A stretch of DNA of 49,045 bases from Prevotella conceptionensis 9403948 (GTDB lineage Bacteria; Bacteroidota; Bacteroidia; Bacteroidales; Bacteroidaceae), in contig NZ_HE999450.1 in NCBI RefSeq assembly GCF_000312305.1, positions 57,983 to 107,027 on the forward strand, written 5' to 3'. The notes beneath the pieces were generated by a model. The model did not search any database and was not told the DNA's origin. It worked only from the letters and a program-made list of their open reading frames with translations. The position numbers and the translations under genes were made by a program. Below, one piece after another: positions 26,569 through 36,249 of the stretch (positions within the stretch are counted from its first letter, which is position 1; each line of letters begins with the position of its first letter).

Positions 26569-27048
26569 TCAGTACGTTTTAAGAATACGCTCGTTCATCT
26601 CTCGTTCCTTCTTCGAAGGACGTCTTGTGCGTTTGTCGAACATCCTAAAAAAGTCGAATCCAAATCCCCCTGGCGCCATCCTTGCCCCTATTCTCGCACT
26701 TTGCCTAGCAGCCTCTTGCACGTCGAACCCTGGCTTTGGCGCCTTACCATATACCACCACCTCGTTAAGCATGGTGGGAAGAAGTAGCACCGTGTCGGTT
26801 AATTCCTCCTTATTCATCATTCGGCGCATATATCCATAGGACACAAACGTGAGAGATTTGAACGTGGCAGGCAAGATGCACGTTCCCATAAAGTCGGTTT
26901 CGATGGTGGTATTGGTGTTGGTTTTCACGCGCACACCCTTCAAGGGGCGGTGTGTTTCCATGTCGGCCACCACGCATCGGGTTTGTGCCAAGGCCGTATT
27001 TGCCCATGTTATGACCACCCAACATAATGCAGTTGCACATCTTTTCAT
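26569..27048 (-). CDS. Exported carboxypeptidase-regulatory-like domain protein
   Basis: 159 residues. Signal peptide at 1-21 (CWVVITWANTALAQ). Residues 22-100 look like a small beta-sandwich of the CarboxypepD_reg type: CVVADMETHRPLKGVRVKTN, FMGTCILPATFKSLTFVSYG, then MLNEVVVYGKAP, a pattern found at the start of TonB-dependent receptors and in standalone Bacteroidetes proteins. The C-terminal 55 residues are basic (MFDKRTRRPSKKEREMNERI) with no known domain. It probably lies in the periplasm; its partner is unknown. It lies next to the duplicated lipoproteins and has its own -7 box. Confidence 0.82.
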   Translation of the reverse strand: MKRCATALCWVVITWANTALAQTRCVVADMETHRPLKGVRVKTNTNTTIETDFMGTCILPATFKSLTFVSYGYMRRMMNKEELTDTVLLLPTMLNEVVVYGKAPKPGFDVQEAARQSARIGARMAPGGFGFDFFRMFDKRTRRPSKKEREMNERILKTY

Positions 27049-27077
27049 TTCTCAACATTGTTTCTTCCAAATGCTTT

Positions 27078-27160
27078 TTGATGCACCGAACAACTCTTTT
27101 TGCACTACAAAGATAACGAATTGTTGCTTATTTAACAAAAAAGTGGCCAAGTTTTCGTTG
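27078..27160 (-). repeat. Direct repeat upstream of the 159-aa gene (copy 1)
   Basis: About 80 bases, beginning GATGCACCGAACAACTCTTT on the plus strand, are almost identical to 28,035-28,113. It contains the -7 box of the 159-aa gene. This marks one boundary of the tandem duplication that produced the two lipoprotein genes. Confidence 0.8.
27108..27115 (-). promoter_or_regulatory. -7 promoter box of the 159-aa exported protein
   Basis: The minus strand reads TATCTTTG (TAnnTTTG), about 60 bp before the ATG at 27048. It lies within a sequence duplicated at 28,035-28,113. Confidence 0.6.
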
Positions 27161-27336
27161 CAATACCCAAATAAGACATATTCTTTTGTATCTCGCTCCT
27201 GTATCTAATAACAGTGCATCCACTTATGAGTAGTATAACTGGTTTTTGTTAATAGTTGGCGTGTGAAATCGTTTGCATGGGTCGAGATGAATGAAAATGA
27301 TGTTTAAGGGTTGTTTTTGCGGTTTACAAATGCTCA

Positions 27337-27972
27337 TTATTTGTTAGTCCTTGTGGGCTTGCACTTGGTTCTTTTCACACAAGTAAGTGGTGGCGTCCAT
27401 TCAACTCTTTTGCGACCTAGAAAGGTATCTGCTCGCGTAGACACCACTTTCGTTGGTATTTCTCTTCCAATTCTTATCACCCACGATTTTGTAATGTAGT
27501 TTGTTGCGGGCGAGGTGTATGACGATGTCGTGCCTTTTTCAAATGTGTCTAAGGGTTCGGCAAGTCGATTATAAGTGTCGATAACTGCCTTATCTGGCAC
27601 AACAAACTCCTCCTGTAAGGTTTTTACCAATATTGTACGGCCGTTTAGTAGAAAGTACGAGGTGGGATAGCTTGTGCCAAGGGTAAATTCTCCACCATCG
27701 AAAAGTTGCTCTAACGCTGGCCCGATGCAAAAATAATAGGGTGTTTTGTAATCAAACCATTCTTCTTCTTGTACTTTTCCTTGCGCCATCAGAAACGTTT
27801 TGTATTGCGGATGCACCTTGATATAGGCCCTCACCACGGCCTTCAGCTCGGGTCTGAGCTTTGCCGTGTCAATACGGTTAAGTGGTAATTCTGTGCGTTT
27901 GTCTGTGCGTTCGGTGCAACCTATCGCAGTCAGTGCAAGGCAGCCGATAATCCAAAGGGCGATTGTTTTCAT
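27337..27972 (-). CDS. Lipoprotein of unknown function, tandem paralogue 1
   Basis: 211 residues from the ATG at 27972; the extra upstream codons of the open frame lie over the promoter box and are rejected. The N-terminus MKTIALWIIGCLALTAIGC has a lipobox (TAIGC). The first about 50 residues are almost identical to paralogue 2 (RIDTAKLRPELKAVVRAYIK). The middle is similar but diverged (GGEFTLGTSYPTSYFLLNGR) and the C-terminal 40 residues differ. No family is recognised. Probably an envelope lipoprotein that diverged after local duplication. Confidence 0.85.
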   Translation of the reverse strand: MKTIALWIIGCLALTAIGCTERTDKRTELPLNRIDTAKLRPELKAVVRAYIKVHPQYKTFLMAQGKVQEEEWFDYKTPYYFCIGPALEQLFDGGEFTLGTSYPTSYFLLNGRTILVKTLQEEFVVPDKAVIDTYNRLAEPLDTFEKGTTSSYTSPATNYITKSWVIRIGREIPTKVVSTRADTFLGRKRVEWTPPLTCVKRTKCKPTRTNK

Positions 27973-27993
27973 GACGTTGCGCTTTTTATGATG

Positions 27994-28001
27994 CAAATAT
28001 A
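27994..28001 (-). promoter_or_regulatory. -7 promoter box of lipoprotein paralogue 1
   Basis: The minus strand reads TATATTTG, 22 bp before the ATG at 27972. The same box and spacing occur before paralogue 2. Confidence 0.65.
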
Positions 28002-28034
28002 CGAAAAATGCTGATAACGACAATGGTAACTTGA

Positions 28035-28113
28035 TGCACCGAACAACTCTTTTTGCACTACAAAGATAACGAATTGTTATTTATTTAACAAAAAAGTAGC
28101 CAAGTTTTCGTCT
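28035..28113 (-). repeat. Direct repeat between the lipoprotein genes (copy 2)
   Basis: Near-identical to 27,078-27,160 (differences include GTTATTTA for GTTGCTTA). The homology begins just after GATAACGACAATGGTAAC, where the regions upstream of the two paralogues diverge, so this is the likely duplication joint. Confidence 0.8.
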
Positions 28114-28194
28114 TATTCAATGCAATAAAGAGCATTTTCACGGTATGCAACGAGAACTAGAAACTTTTTAATGGATTGAGGTTAAGCGCATGGC

Positions 28195-28878
28195 CTATAT
28201 GCTGTCTGCTACTGCGGTGTCGTTCAGCGTGGTGTCTTTCTTTGTTGCGTGCCTTGGTTTTCGTGCTTTACTATTGGAATAAAGCAATTCCATGTTGGGC
28301 AGATTGCAGGGTACCCTTTTTACAGTAGCAAGTGTATCGGCTCGTGTAGATAGGAGTTTTGTTGTTGTTTTGAAACCTGTTTCCACCACCCATGCCTTAA
28401 ATATGTAGCTCTTTATTGGGTGTACGTATGGTGTTGGCGTACCTTTGTCGAACGTGTCTTGAGGTTCGGCAAGCCTATTATAGGTGTCAATGGCGGCCTT
28501 ATCTGGTATTGTCAAATCTTCTTGTATGGTTTTTACGAATACGATATGGCCGTCTAGGTCGAAGTAACTGGTGGGATAGCTTTCCATAAAGCCGAATTCT
28601 CCACCATTGTATAGGCCATCAAATGCAGGACCGATAAGAAAATAGGTTTCGGGATACACCGACCAATCATCTGCGGGTAATTCTGTCGGTGCTAATAAGA
28701 ATGTTTTATATTGCCGATGCGCCTTGATATAGGCTCTCACCACGGCCTTCAGCTCGGGTCTGAGCTTTGCCGTGTCAATGCGGTTAAGTGGTAATTCTGT
28801 GCGCTTTTCTGTGCGTTCGGTGCAACCTATCGCAGTCAGTGCAAGGCAGCCGATAATCCAAAGGGCGATTGTTTTCAT
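28195..28878 (-). CDS. Lipoprotein of unknown function, tandem paralogue 2
   Basis: 227 residues from the ATG at 28878. The signal peptide and lipobox equal those of paralogue 1, as do residues up to about 52. The middle keeps the same pattern (FLIGPAFDGLYNGGEFGFME; SYPTSYFDLDGHIVFVKTIQ). The C-terminus (TLATVKRVPCNLPNMELLYS onwards) is unrelated to that of paralogue 1 and ends in a Lys/Asp-rich tail. Function unknown. The high identity at the 5' ends with diverged 3' ends suggests recent duplication or gene conversion limited to the promoter and signal-peptide region. Confidence 0.85.
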   Translation of the reverse strand: MKTIALWIIGCLALTAIGCTERTEKRTELPLNRIDTAKLRPELKAVVRAYIKAHRQYKTFLLAPTELPADDWSVYPETYFLIGPAFDGLYNGGEFGFMESYPTSYFDLDGHIVFVKTIQEDLTIPDKAAIDTYNRLAEPQDTFDKGTPTPYVHPIKSYIFKAWVVETGFKTTTKLLSTRADTLATVKRVPCNLPNMELLYSNSKARKPRHATKKDTTLNDTAVADSI

Positions 28879-28899
28879 GACGTTGCGCTTTTTATGATG

Positions 28900-28907
28900 C
28901 AAATATA
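28900..28907 (-). promoter_or_regulatory. -7 promoter box of lipoprotein paralogue 2
   Basis: The minus strand reads TATATTTG, 22 bp before the ATG at 28878, identical in context to paralogue 1. Confidence 0.65.
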
Positions 28908-28974
28908 CGAAAAATGCTGATAACGACAATGGTAACATGCGCTTTATGATGAGGGCTTATTGGCTTTTTGTGTT

Positions 28975-29060
28975 TCTATAAATTGAGAGGAGTTTGTTGT
29001 CTTTGTGACACAGAACACAAGATAAACACTCCGCTCATAATACAAAGGGCTGGGCAAACT
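28975..29060 (+). mobile_element. Degraded insertion-sequence 5' end (relic a)
   Basis: About 85 bases align closely with the left end of the element at 48,816 onward. Shared blocks are AAATTGAGAGGAGTTT, AAGATAAACACTCC and CTCAT at the transposase start, but the start codon is lost (ATA for ATG) and the reading frame is not continued. Inverted relative to relic b at 30,146-30,224. Confidence 0.65.
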
Positions 29061-29111
29061 AACTCATTGGCTTATCAAGTCACGAAAACCCTAAATTCCT
29101 GAATGTATCAA

Positions 29112-29280
29112 CTCACAACTTCACCAACCCACAACTTCACCAACCCACAACTTCACCAACCCACAACTTCACCAACTTGCAACCTCACCAACCCACAACC
29201 TCGTCAGCCTTACAACTTCGCCAACTTATCAGCTCATCAGCTTACCAACCCATCAGCTTACAACCTCACCAACTCGAAAA
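29112..29280 (+). repeat. 16-bp tandem array (ACAACTTCACCAACCC)
   Basis: At least three near-perfect units of ACAACTTCACCAACCC are followed by diverging CAACCTCACCAAC and CAGCTTACCAACC types. It leads directly into repeat A copy 2, as the similar block at 4580-4655 leads into copy 1. Confidence 0.75.
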
Positions 29281-29289
29281 CTTAAAAAT

Positions 29290-29935
29290 GTTATTTTTTA
29301 TTTTACAATACCACTCTAATTTTTATCCCATTCTAGCGAAAATTTAGGCTAAAAAGTAGGTAAATAGCCACTATTTCTAACCTCTCACGTCTTCTAACTT
29401 GTCCTTTTTTAAGAAAAAGACCTGCATTTTGCACCATTTTGCCTTTCTAGATTGGTTGCCAACTCATGATTGTTTACGCCCCAAAACCCACTTTTAGACC
29501 CTAAAATCATACTTTTTAACGACTATTTTGCCCTTTTCAGTCATGTGTTTCATGGATCTGATAGGTTTTGTTTATACAATTACAGCGTATTTTTATGCTT
29601 TTTGTCTTGCATTTAGCCGCATTTTGTGCTGCGTTTAGCACCATTTTACCTTGCGTTTTGCACCAAAACGCACTGCATTTAGCACCAAAACGCACTGCAT
29701 TTAGCACCAAAATGCACCGCATTTAGCGGCATATTGCACTGCGTTTAGCAACAAATAGCACAAAAACTGGTGCAAATGGCTGGGAGTTTAAATAAAAATT
29801 CATTTTGCCAACATGTACAACAATCCCCATTTTGCACCAAAACCAACCTTCGCGAGAATCGATTTTTTGCGGCAAGGTTGGCGATTGGTGGACAGAAAGG
29901 GCAGTCAGAATGTTAAAATTTACACTGAAAAGTTG
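29290..29935 (+). repeat. Interspersed repeat A, copy 2
   Basis: Same block order as at 4,577-5,285: TTCTAGCGAAAAT, CCTGCATTTTGCACCATTTT, a group of 22-bp units (AAAACGCACTGCATTTAGCA, about 29,655-29,750), AAATAAAAATTCATTTTG, and the hairpin block CCAACCTT (29,843-29,850) with AAGGTTGG (29,874-29,881). This copy has the most perfect hairpin. No ORF is supported. Confidence 0.8.
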
Positions 29936-30110
29936 ACAAGGAATCTAGTTGGCAAGAATTCAAGTTGACAAGTTAACGAGTTAACGAGTTGACAAGATTT
30001 TAAGTTAATGAGTTAACAAGTTAACAAGTTGACGAGTTAACAAGTTGACAAGTTGACGAGTTAACAAGAATTCAAGTTGACAAGTTAATGGGTAGACAGG
30101 TTAACGTGCG
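29936..30110. repeat. AAGTTGACAAGTTAACGA-type low-complexity array
   Basis: Irregular repeats of AAGTTAACAAG and AAGTTGACGAG with a few GAATTCAAGTTGAC interruptions. The same decamer family occurs at 8,525, 9,485, 22,850, 37,420 and 42,920. Confidence 0.75.
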
Positions 30111-30145
30111 TGTTGGTTCGTGAGTTTATAAGCAGTGGATTGATT

Positions 30146-30224
30146 TGTCCTGCCCTTTGTATATGAGCGGAGTGCTTATCTTGGTTTTGCAACACAAAGA
30201 TAACAAGGGCCTCGCGTTAGAGAA
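30146..30224 (-). mobile_element. Degraded insertion-sequence 5' end (relic b)
   Basis: The reverse complement aligns with the left end at 48,816: TTATCTTTG, AAAACCAAGATAA, CACTCC and CTCAT, then a corrupted transposase start. With relic a it brackets a 1.25-kb repeat-rich segment in inverted orientation. The following 30,225-30,910 has no supported gene, only small hairpins (TTTGCCA with TGGCAAA at 30,666-30,683; CTTTCGGCCG with CGGCCTACGAAAG near 30,726-30,756). Confidence 0.6.
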
Positions 30225-30910
30225 AGATTAAAAATCAAGGCTACTTCTATGACTTATATTTTAAGGAATGACCACGGTTAATTGGATTTTAGGCTAGCCA
30301 ACTGGTCCATTTGCGTGCTCAACAGCACATTGTTTGTTCATCTTTCTGCATCAATGTCATTACAATATTTAAATATCATGAAAATAAATTAAGGCTTATT
30401 GCAGGGTATTTATTTATTTCCTAACTTCGCAAATGAGAGCGCTGGAAGTATGCCATTGGGCTATTTTATATGGAAATCGGACATTTTGAGAAGAGAGAAA
30501 CTGCGCATTAGGCGAAAAACAAAGAAGAACAGCGCAACACAAAACTGTAAGAAACTTGTTTTTTTGATTTGTTTTTACTGGCCAAGCACGCCCAAGCGCA
30601 TGAGCAAATGGGCGAGTTAGTGGCGTTGGAGTGTTGTGAAAGCGAGTGAAAACATCTAAGGATAATTTGCCAACCCTGGCAAACCTAAGGCATATCGCCT
30701 TACACACGCCATCGTAAAAGACCATCTTTCGGCCGTAAGCGTGCGGCCTACGAAAGCCTAAATTATGCGTGTTCGTGTTTTATTGGCGACTTTGAGTTTT
30801 GTGGTTTCTCGCATTCAACCCACATACTAGCTAACTCGCCAACTCAATAACGCACGAACTTGCTATCTAAGAACCTAACATTATTATTTTAACCTAAAAA
30901 CAACTTTCGT

Positions 30911-31831
30911 ATGAGGAAAGTAGCATTAGCCTTCGCCGCAGCACTTACTGTTGGCTGTTGGGCGCAAGTTTTCAACGTCGCAAGCCTTGTTCCTGTGGAA
31001 CTTCCGTCGGATGTGGGGAGCAAGGTGGTGGCAATCAGTGGGCAAGGAGATTTCCTTTTGCTCACAACCGACAACAACAGCGGACTTACTAAGCTAGACC
31101 TGAACACAGGGAAAGCCCAAAACATTACGCAGGCAGCAGGTGCCGGCTACGATGCACGTGTGTCGCCCGACGGCAAACGCGTGGTGTATCGAGAAAATTC
31201 GTTCACGTCTGGACATCTCCGAATGGTGTCGTTGCGTAGCATTAACCTAGAATCGGGACAGCATAAAGAACTGGTTGCCCCCACGAGAAGTTTGCAAGGG
31301 GTGGCCCTAAACAATCAGGCTGCCCTGCCCGTTACGCGTGGACAGGTGGCTGCCAAGGGGTTCGAGGGCAAGGTTTCGGCCAAGAATGCCGTGGTGTTAA
31401 GCATCAACAACAGGCAACTGATGATTTCGCGCAATGGCAAAACCAGCAATCTCTCGCCCAATGGCAAGGATAAAAGCTATCTGTGGCCATCGCTTTCGCC
31501 CGACGGAACCAAAATTTTGTATTATGTGGGGGCCGAAGGAGCATTTGTTTGCAACCTCGATGGCAGCCATGTAAAGCCGCTTGGCATGATGCGCGCACCC
31601 CAATGGTGGGACGATTCCACGGTGGTAGGCATGTACGACCAAGACGATGGCGAGTTTGTTTACGCATCGCGTATCGTGGCCACCAACCTCAAAGGCGACA
31701 AACAGACGCTTACGCCCGACTCGCTCATAGCGATGTACCCCAAAGTTTCGGCTCAGACGGGCAAGATTGCATTCTCAACGCCCGAGGGAAAGGCATATAT
31801 CATCAACGTAACTAAAAGCCAACAGCCATGA
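30911..31831 (+). CDS. Exported beta-propeller-like (PD40/TolB-like) protein
   Basis: 306 residues. Signal peptide at 1-19 ([15 protein letters not shown]). The mature part repeats a blade-like pattern: [20 protein letters not shown] (about 79-98), [37 protein letters not shown]. The SPDG-hydrophobic motif is typical of WD40-like PD40 repeats, as in TolB. It is probably a periplasmic or surface binding protein. The stop codon overlaps the start of the downstream amidase gene by four bases (ATGA), so the two are translationally coupled and likely work together at the cell wall. Confidence 0.88.
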   Translation: MRKVALAFAAALTVGCWAQVFNVASLVPVELPSDVGSKVVAISGQGDFLLLTTDNNSGLTKLDLNTGKAQNITQAAGAGYDARVSPDGKRVVYRENSFTSGHLRMVSLRSINLESGQHKELVAPTRSLQGVALNNQAALPVTRGQVAAKGFEGKVSAKNAVVLSINNRQLMISRNGKTSNLSPNGKDKSYLWPSLSPDGTKILYYVGAEGAFVCNLDGSHVKPLGMMRAPQWWDDSTVVGMYDQDDGEFVYASRIVATNLKGDKQTLTPDSLIAMYPKVSAQTGKIAFSTPEGKAYIINVTKSQQP

Positions 31832-34800
31832 AGAAGATATTACTTTTTATAGCAATGGCCTTTACTGCCCTTGCGCAAGCACAGACAAAAGACGCAAGTA
31901 AGCTGCGTATCTACCTCAATCCTGGGCATGGATGCTACGGGCCTAACGACCGTCCGATGCCTACCATACCTTATCCCAACCTGCCAGAAACAGGCAGGCC
32001 AGATAAGAAGGGCTTCTACGAGTCGTCTACCGTGCTGATGCGAACCCTCCCTATGGTAGACAAGCTGGTGAAGATGGGCGTTAAACGCGATAACATCATG
32101 CTTTCGCGAACAGACAACGGACCATATCCCTATGTTACTGGTGACCCAGAGAACGATAAATACGACCGACCATTGTCGGAGATTTGCGAAGAGGTGGATG
32201 CCAACAACATGGATTTCTTTATCTCGGTACACTCTAATGCCGCCACCGATGGGGGAAACACCAACTATCCACTTATTCTTTATCGTGGCAAAGACGATAA
32301 GGATGGCGACCTAGTACCAGGTAGCAGAGACATGGCCATAAAGATGTGGGAACCCCATTACATGGACGAACTGGACCCGCAAAGCTATTACAGCCGAACG
32401 AACATGAACGTTCGGGGCGACATCTCGTTTTATCATAGCTCGTCCGTTCGTCACGGAACGCATGGCGATTACGAAGGTTATTTGGGCGTTTTGAAACATG
32501 GTGTGCCTGGTTTTCTTATCGAAGGCTATTTCCATACCTACCAACCTGCTCGGCATCGCGCCTTAAACCCCGACTATTGCAAGCAGGATGCCATCAGGAT
32601 GTCGCGCGGATTGGCCGACATCTTTAACCTCCCGGCCGAAAAAACGGGCTACATTATGGGTACGGTGAAAGACCTTCACGAGCGTATCGTTAACCCCGTT
32701 TTCCACTATGCGCCGCGTACCAACGACCAATGGCTGCCCCTGAACGGAGCCACCGTAACGCTCTTTAAGGGCGATAAGGCGGTGAAAACCTATCAGGTAG
32801 ACACGCTTTACAACGGTATCTTTGTGTTCGAAGACCTCGAACCAGGCGAATACACCGTGCGAGCCGCCCTTAAAGGCTATAAAGAACAAGGCCATTTCAC
32901 TGCCGATGCCACTTCTACCGAGTATCAAAAACTCGTGGCACAGAGCATGGAAAAGCTGGTAGTAAAGGCAAATCAAACGACTTACACCAAGCTATACCTT
33001 GAAGTTGAGGGCTACGAACCGCCTGCCGACACTTACGTTAATTATCCCGACCCCGTGCAACCGGCCTACTTAACCATGCCAGAGGCTATGAACATGAAGG
33101 CGGAAGAGCCCGTTACACTGGCCATTAAGGGCGAAGTTAAGCGTGCCATCACGCGCGAAGGCAAGACGGTTATATTGACCAACGACAACGGAACGCCACA
33201 GCTTTACTTGGTGAACAACGCCACGAGGAAGGTAGAAAAGCAGTTGAGCACCAACGGACTGCCGCCTGCCGAAACCGATAACAAGGGTTTCCACAGCCGT
33301 TTGAACGACATCGCCTTTACTGCCGACGGACAATTGGTGGGCGTAAACAGCGTGGAATGCCAGTTTAACGATGGAGAAGTGGAAACGGACAAAGGTTACA
33401 AGCGTGGCACGTTGCGCATCTTTAAGTGGCAAGACATGGATGCCAACCCCATTGAGTGGCTCACAACGCAAAGCTCGGCCAACTTCCTTAACGCCGATAT
33501 GGGCAAGACGGTGGCCGTAAGCGGTGCTGCCAAGAGCTGCAAAGTGATTGTTGGCGGAACCAATGCCAATGGTGTTGCCAAGGGGGTGAGAAACTTAGTG
33601 CTCTATGTTGAGAACAACACCATCACCTCTTCGCTCTTTACCGAGAAAACCATCAACGCCAGCAGCAACTTCACCGAGGTGAAATTGGGCAACGATTACA
33701 AGCTGTGCGCATCGCCCTTTGCCGACGATCAGTGGATGGTAGACGGCAGCGTAACCTCGCCGATGGAGTTTAAGCCCGCAACAACATCTAATGTAGACAG
33801 CGAGATACTTGGCCGTTTGCCTGCCGACATATTGGGCAACGAGGGCGAAGTGGCTGCTGCATCGGGTGCCGTTTTCTTTAAATACGCCAAGCATACCCTC
33901 TTGGCCACGCCTTATCTCAAAGATGCAAAGGTGGCCGGACTGCGCTTGTTCGACGTGAGCGAAGGCCTGGCAAAGGCCCAATTGATAAAGGCAACCACGC
34001 TAGACCTTGCCACGCCACTAGAAAAGGTGGGCTTTATGGCAGCTGCGGCCACGGTGAAGGATGCCGACATCACCCTTACGCTCATTACCGACAGCGTGCT
34101 GACAAACTTTACCACCAAGGGTGTTGCCCAGCCCGCAGTGAAAGGTGTGTATGCCTACAACCTGCGTTTGGCACAGGCCGGCGAACGTTACACCTTCTCG
34201 TTTGATGCCAACGACGAACCCACAGCCGCTAAACTGGTGTTTACTGATGCCAAAACAAACGCTGCCGTGGGCGAACTGCCACTCACTGGCGTGAAAGCAG
34301 GCCGCAATAGCTTTGACTTTGCCACCGACCAATTGCCTGGCCAATTGCAACAAGAACTGAATTGGGCCGTGAGTCTAACGGGAAATCGTATCGCAAGCAT
34401 CAACCGCATCAACCCCGAAGTGGCTTCCACAGTCTACAATCGTGCAACAGTGGCCATCGACAAGAGCACCGAGAGCGACTTCTTTGGCCGCATGTATGTG
34501 GGCGAAGCCAATAAGAAACAACTTGACGTGACGGGCGTTTACGTGTGCGATGCCAACGGCGCGCGCACCAATGCAGCTCCGTATAAGGGCGGACAAAAGC
34601 TGATGGGGAATTACAGAATGAGTGTTGACGCAACAGGTAAACTCTATATTGCCGAGTTTAGCGACGAAAATCCGGGTGTGTTTATTGCTAACCCTGCTCA
34701 GATGGACGGCAAGTTCGAGCAGTTCTTCGTTGGTCAGCCTGATGAAGACGGACTAATCACCAACGATGGACAAAGCGTTGGCTCGTCGGCCTCGATGGTT

Positions 34801-35571
34801 TTGCCTACGGGTAGCGGCAGCAATGCCAAGCTATACGTTTGCTTAGAAGACATGAAGGCGGCCATTGGCGTGTACAACATTGGGCAACCAGATGGCTCTG
34901 TACTTACATCGTGGAACAGGGCACCTAGCCTGACGCTTAAAGTTAGTGGGCTTATCAATGCCGACGACAACCTGGCAGCTGGTCCTGATGGTGGACTTTG
35001 GGTGGTGCAATATCGCGGAGCAGGCAACAACACCAAGGGTGTGCCTTCGCTGATGTACGTAGATAAGGACGGAAAAGTAACCTTTAACTCTGGCAATGCC
35101 GATTGGGTAGAGAATCTCAATGGGTCGCGTAGGTCGGGATTTGCCGTTAGCGACGATGGAAAGACCCTCGTTATATGCGATGGCAGCTTGGCATTGCAGT
35201 TCTTCAACGTTGCATGGAACGGCTCAACGCCCACGCTTACCAAGAAGTATAGCTACGAGGGAATAGGTACAGAGGTGTACCAAATGGCCTTCGATCCCGC
35301 AGGAAACTTGGTATGTGCAGGTAAGGAGGTTTACATTTTGAGTATCCCCACCGAGCATAACCAAACGCTTACGCCTGCCAAACGCTCCTTAACGGTGAAA
35401 CGACAGCCCACAACAGCTATTGAACAACCCGCCGCAGGCAAGCGCGTGGTTAGCATCCGCTATTACAATGCAGCTGGTTTGCAGTCGGCACAACCTTTCG
35501 AGGGCGTGAACATCGTTGTTACTACGTATGCCGATGGTAGCAAGAAAACCGAGAAAGTTATTCGTAAATAG
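31828..35571 (+). CDS. Multidomain N-acetylmuramoyl-L-alanine amidase (Amidase_3, DUF4623-like)
   Basis: 1247 residues. Signal peptide at 1-19. The Amidase_3 domain (about 25-270) has the zinc ligands H34 (LNPGHG), E65 (GFYESS) and H135 (SVHSN) and the catalytic glutamate E232 (FLIEGYF), so it should cleave the amide bond between MurNAc and the stem peptide. A carboxypeptidase-regulatory-like beta domain follows (about 310-365, [20 protein letters not shown]). Residues about 420-1180 form a propeller-rich region resembling DUF4623. The last 45 residues ([20 protein letters not shown], ending KKTEKVIRK) look like a type A type IX secretion sorting domain, which would make it surface-exported. 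It is coupled to the upstream beta-propeller gene. Confidence 0.9.
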   Translation: MKKILLFIAMAFTALAQAQTKDASKLRIYLNPGHGCYGPNDRPMPTIPYPNLPETGRPDKKGFYESSTVLMRTLPMVDKLVKMGVKRDNIMLSRTDNGPYPYVTGDPENDKYDRPLSEICEEVDANNMDFFISVHSNAATDGGNTNYPLILYRGKDDKDGDLVPGSRDMAIKMWEPHYMDELDPQSYYSRTNMNVRGDISFYHSSSVRHGTHGDYEGYLGVLKHGVPGFLIEGYFHTYQPARHRALNPDYCKQDAIRMSRGLADIFNLPAEKTGYIMGTVKDLHERIVNPVFHYAPRTNDQWLPLNGATVTLFKGDKAVKTYQVDTLYNGIFVFEDLEPGEYTVRAALKGYKEQGHFTADATSTEYQKLVAQSMEKLVVKANQTTYTKLYLEVEGYEPPADTYVNYPDPVQPAYLTMPEAMNMKAEEPVTLAIKGEVKRAITREGKTVILTNDNGTPQLYLVNNATRKVEKQLSTNGLPPAETDNKGFHSRLNDIAFTADGQLVGVNSVECQFNDGEVETDKGYKRGTLRIFKWQDMDANPIEWLTTQSSANFLNADMGKTVAVSGAAKSCKVIVGGTNANGVAKGVRNLVLYVENNTITSSLFTEKTINASSNFTEVKLGNDYKLCASPFADDQWMVDGSVTSPMEFKPATTSNVDSEILGRLPADILGNEGEVAAASGAVFFKYAKHTLLATPYLKDAKVAGLRLFDVSEGLAKAQLIKATTLDLATPLEKVGFMAAAATVKDADITLTLITDSVLTNFTTKGVAQPAVKGVYAYNLRLAQAGERYTFSFDANDEPTAAKLVFTDAKTNAAVGELPLTGVKAGRNSFDFATDQLPGQLQQELNWAVSLTGNRIASINRINPEVASTVYNRATVAIDKSTESDFFGRMYVGEANKKQLDVTGVYVCDANGARTNAAPYKGGQKLMGNYRMSVDATGKLYIAEFSDENPGVFIANPAQMDGKFEQFFVGQPDEDGLITNDGQSVGSSASMVLPTGSGSNAKLYVCLEDMKAAIGVYNIGQPDGSVLTSWNRAPSLTLKVSGLINADDNLAAGPDGGLWVVQYRGAGNNTKGVPSLMYVDKDGKVTFNSGNADWVENLNGSRRSGFAVSDDGKTLVICDGSLALQFFNVAWNGSTPTLTKKYSYEGIGTEVYQMAFDPAGNLVCAGKEVYILSIPTEHNQTLTPAKRSLTVKRQPTTAIEQPAAGKRVVSIRYYNAAGLQSAQPFEGVNIVVTTYADGSKKTEKVIRK

Positions 35572-35583
35572 CGACTTGAAACG

Positions 35584-35740
35584 TTATTATTAATGCCTGT
35601 AAGCGTAATTAATATCGCCTAGAAGTGTAATTAATATCGTCTCGAAGTCATAATTAATATCGCCTAGAAATGTAATTAATATGGTCTAGAAGTGTAATTA
35701 ATATCGCCTATAAGCGTTATAAATACCGTCTTGAAATTTA
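35584..35740 (+). repeat. 22-bp tandem array (TAATTAATATCGCCTAGAAG)
   Basis: TAATTAAT recurs at 35,606, 35,628, 35,651, 35,673 and 35,695, with diverged units on each side: about seven units of 22 (once 23) bases. It sits between the amidase stop (35571) and its terminator, so it would be in the 3' untranslated region. Confidence 0.85.
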
Positions 35741-35747
35741 TCATTGT

Positions 35748-35792
35748 CCCACCCCAGCCCCCTTTCGAGGGTAGCATGGGGTGGGCTTTTTT
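35748..35792 (+). terminator. Intrinsic terminator of the amidase unit
   Basis: CCCACCCCA (35748-35756) pairs with TGGGGTGGG (35777-35785), with an inner CCC/GGG pairing, followed by C and six T. Confidence 0.85.
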
Positions 35793-35817
35793 GTGGCTTA
35801 AAGCCAATCGGTGAATG

Positions 35818-36030
35818 GTTAAACCCAATCGGTCGTTAGACCGCTTACCTATTATTTTTATGTTGTTTCCATCGCTTCCTGTTCATCTTTCGTTTGCTTG
35901 TCGGCATCTTGCCTGTCTTATTCTCTTGACGTAGCCCGCTTCGTCTTCAATAATAAGTCAGACAATATGCTCAACAATACACAAAATCTGCACAAGCTCT
36001 AACGGCCGATTAGGGTTAAAATGGTAAATA
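35818..36030 (+). repeat. Interspersed repeat B, copy 1
   Basis: About 210 bases align with 39,346-39,545. Shared blocks are CGCTTACCTATTATTTT, ATCTTTCGTTTGCTTGTCGG, CATCTTGCCTGTCTTATT, CTTGACG, ACACAAA.CTGCACA and GCTCTAACGGCCGA. No ORF is supported. Confidence 0.7.
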
Positions 36031-36049
36031 TGTTTTACAAAACATATTT
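36026..36049. promoter_or_regulatory. Perfect 24-bp palindrome (AAATATGTTTT-AC-AAAACATATTT)
   Basis: Two 11-base arms around a 2-base centre. It lies just after repeat B copy 1, with no gene within 400 bases. It has the shape of a dimeric repressor operator or a hairpin, but nothing nearby explains it. Confidence 0.5.
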
Positions 36050-36249
36050 TTGTGGCTGCCACTTCTAGACAAACAAACCTGCCAAAACATATAAAAATGC
36101 GCTAAAGAGGAGAAAAGTGTAGCTGACATAGCGCACTTATTCACCCCGATTCTTGCTATTTACTATGCTTTTGCATTTCTCTTTGAAGAAAAATTGTCCC
36201 AAATTTGGGTTCGAAACAACATGAAAATTCGGTTGAAACATTTGTGGTT

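Noticed and set aside
29655..29750. CRISPR-like array of 22-bp units in repeat A
   Set aside because: Units are contiguous or joined by near-identical bases; there are no unique spacers of constant length and no cas genes.
30414..30725. 103-codon minus-strand ORF
   Set aside because: Composition and lack of start signals look random; it overlaps small hairpins in a gene-poor gap.
36200..36240. tRNA-like GGGTTCGAAAC motif
   Set aside because: No acceptor or anticodon stems can be drawn around it; no tRNA or rRNA gene was found anywhere in the window.
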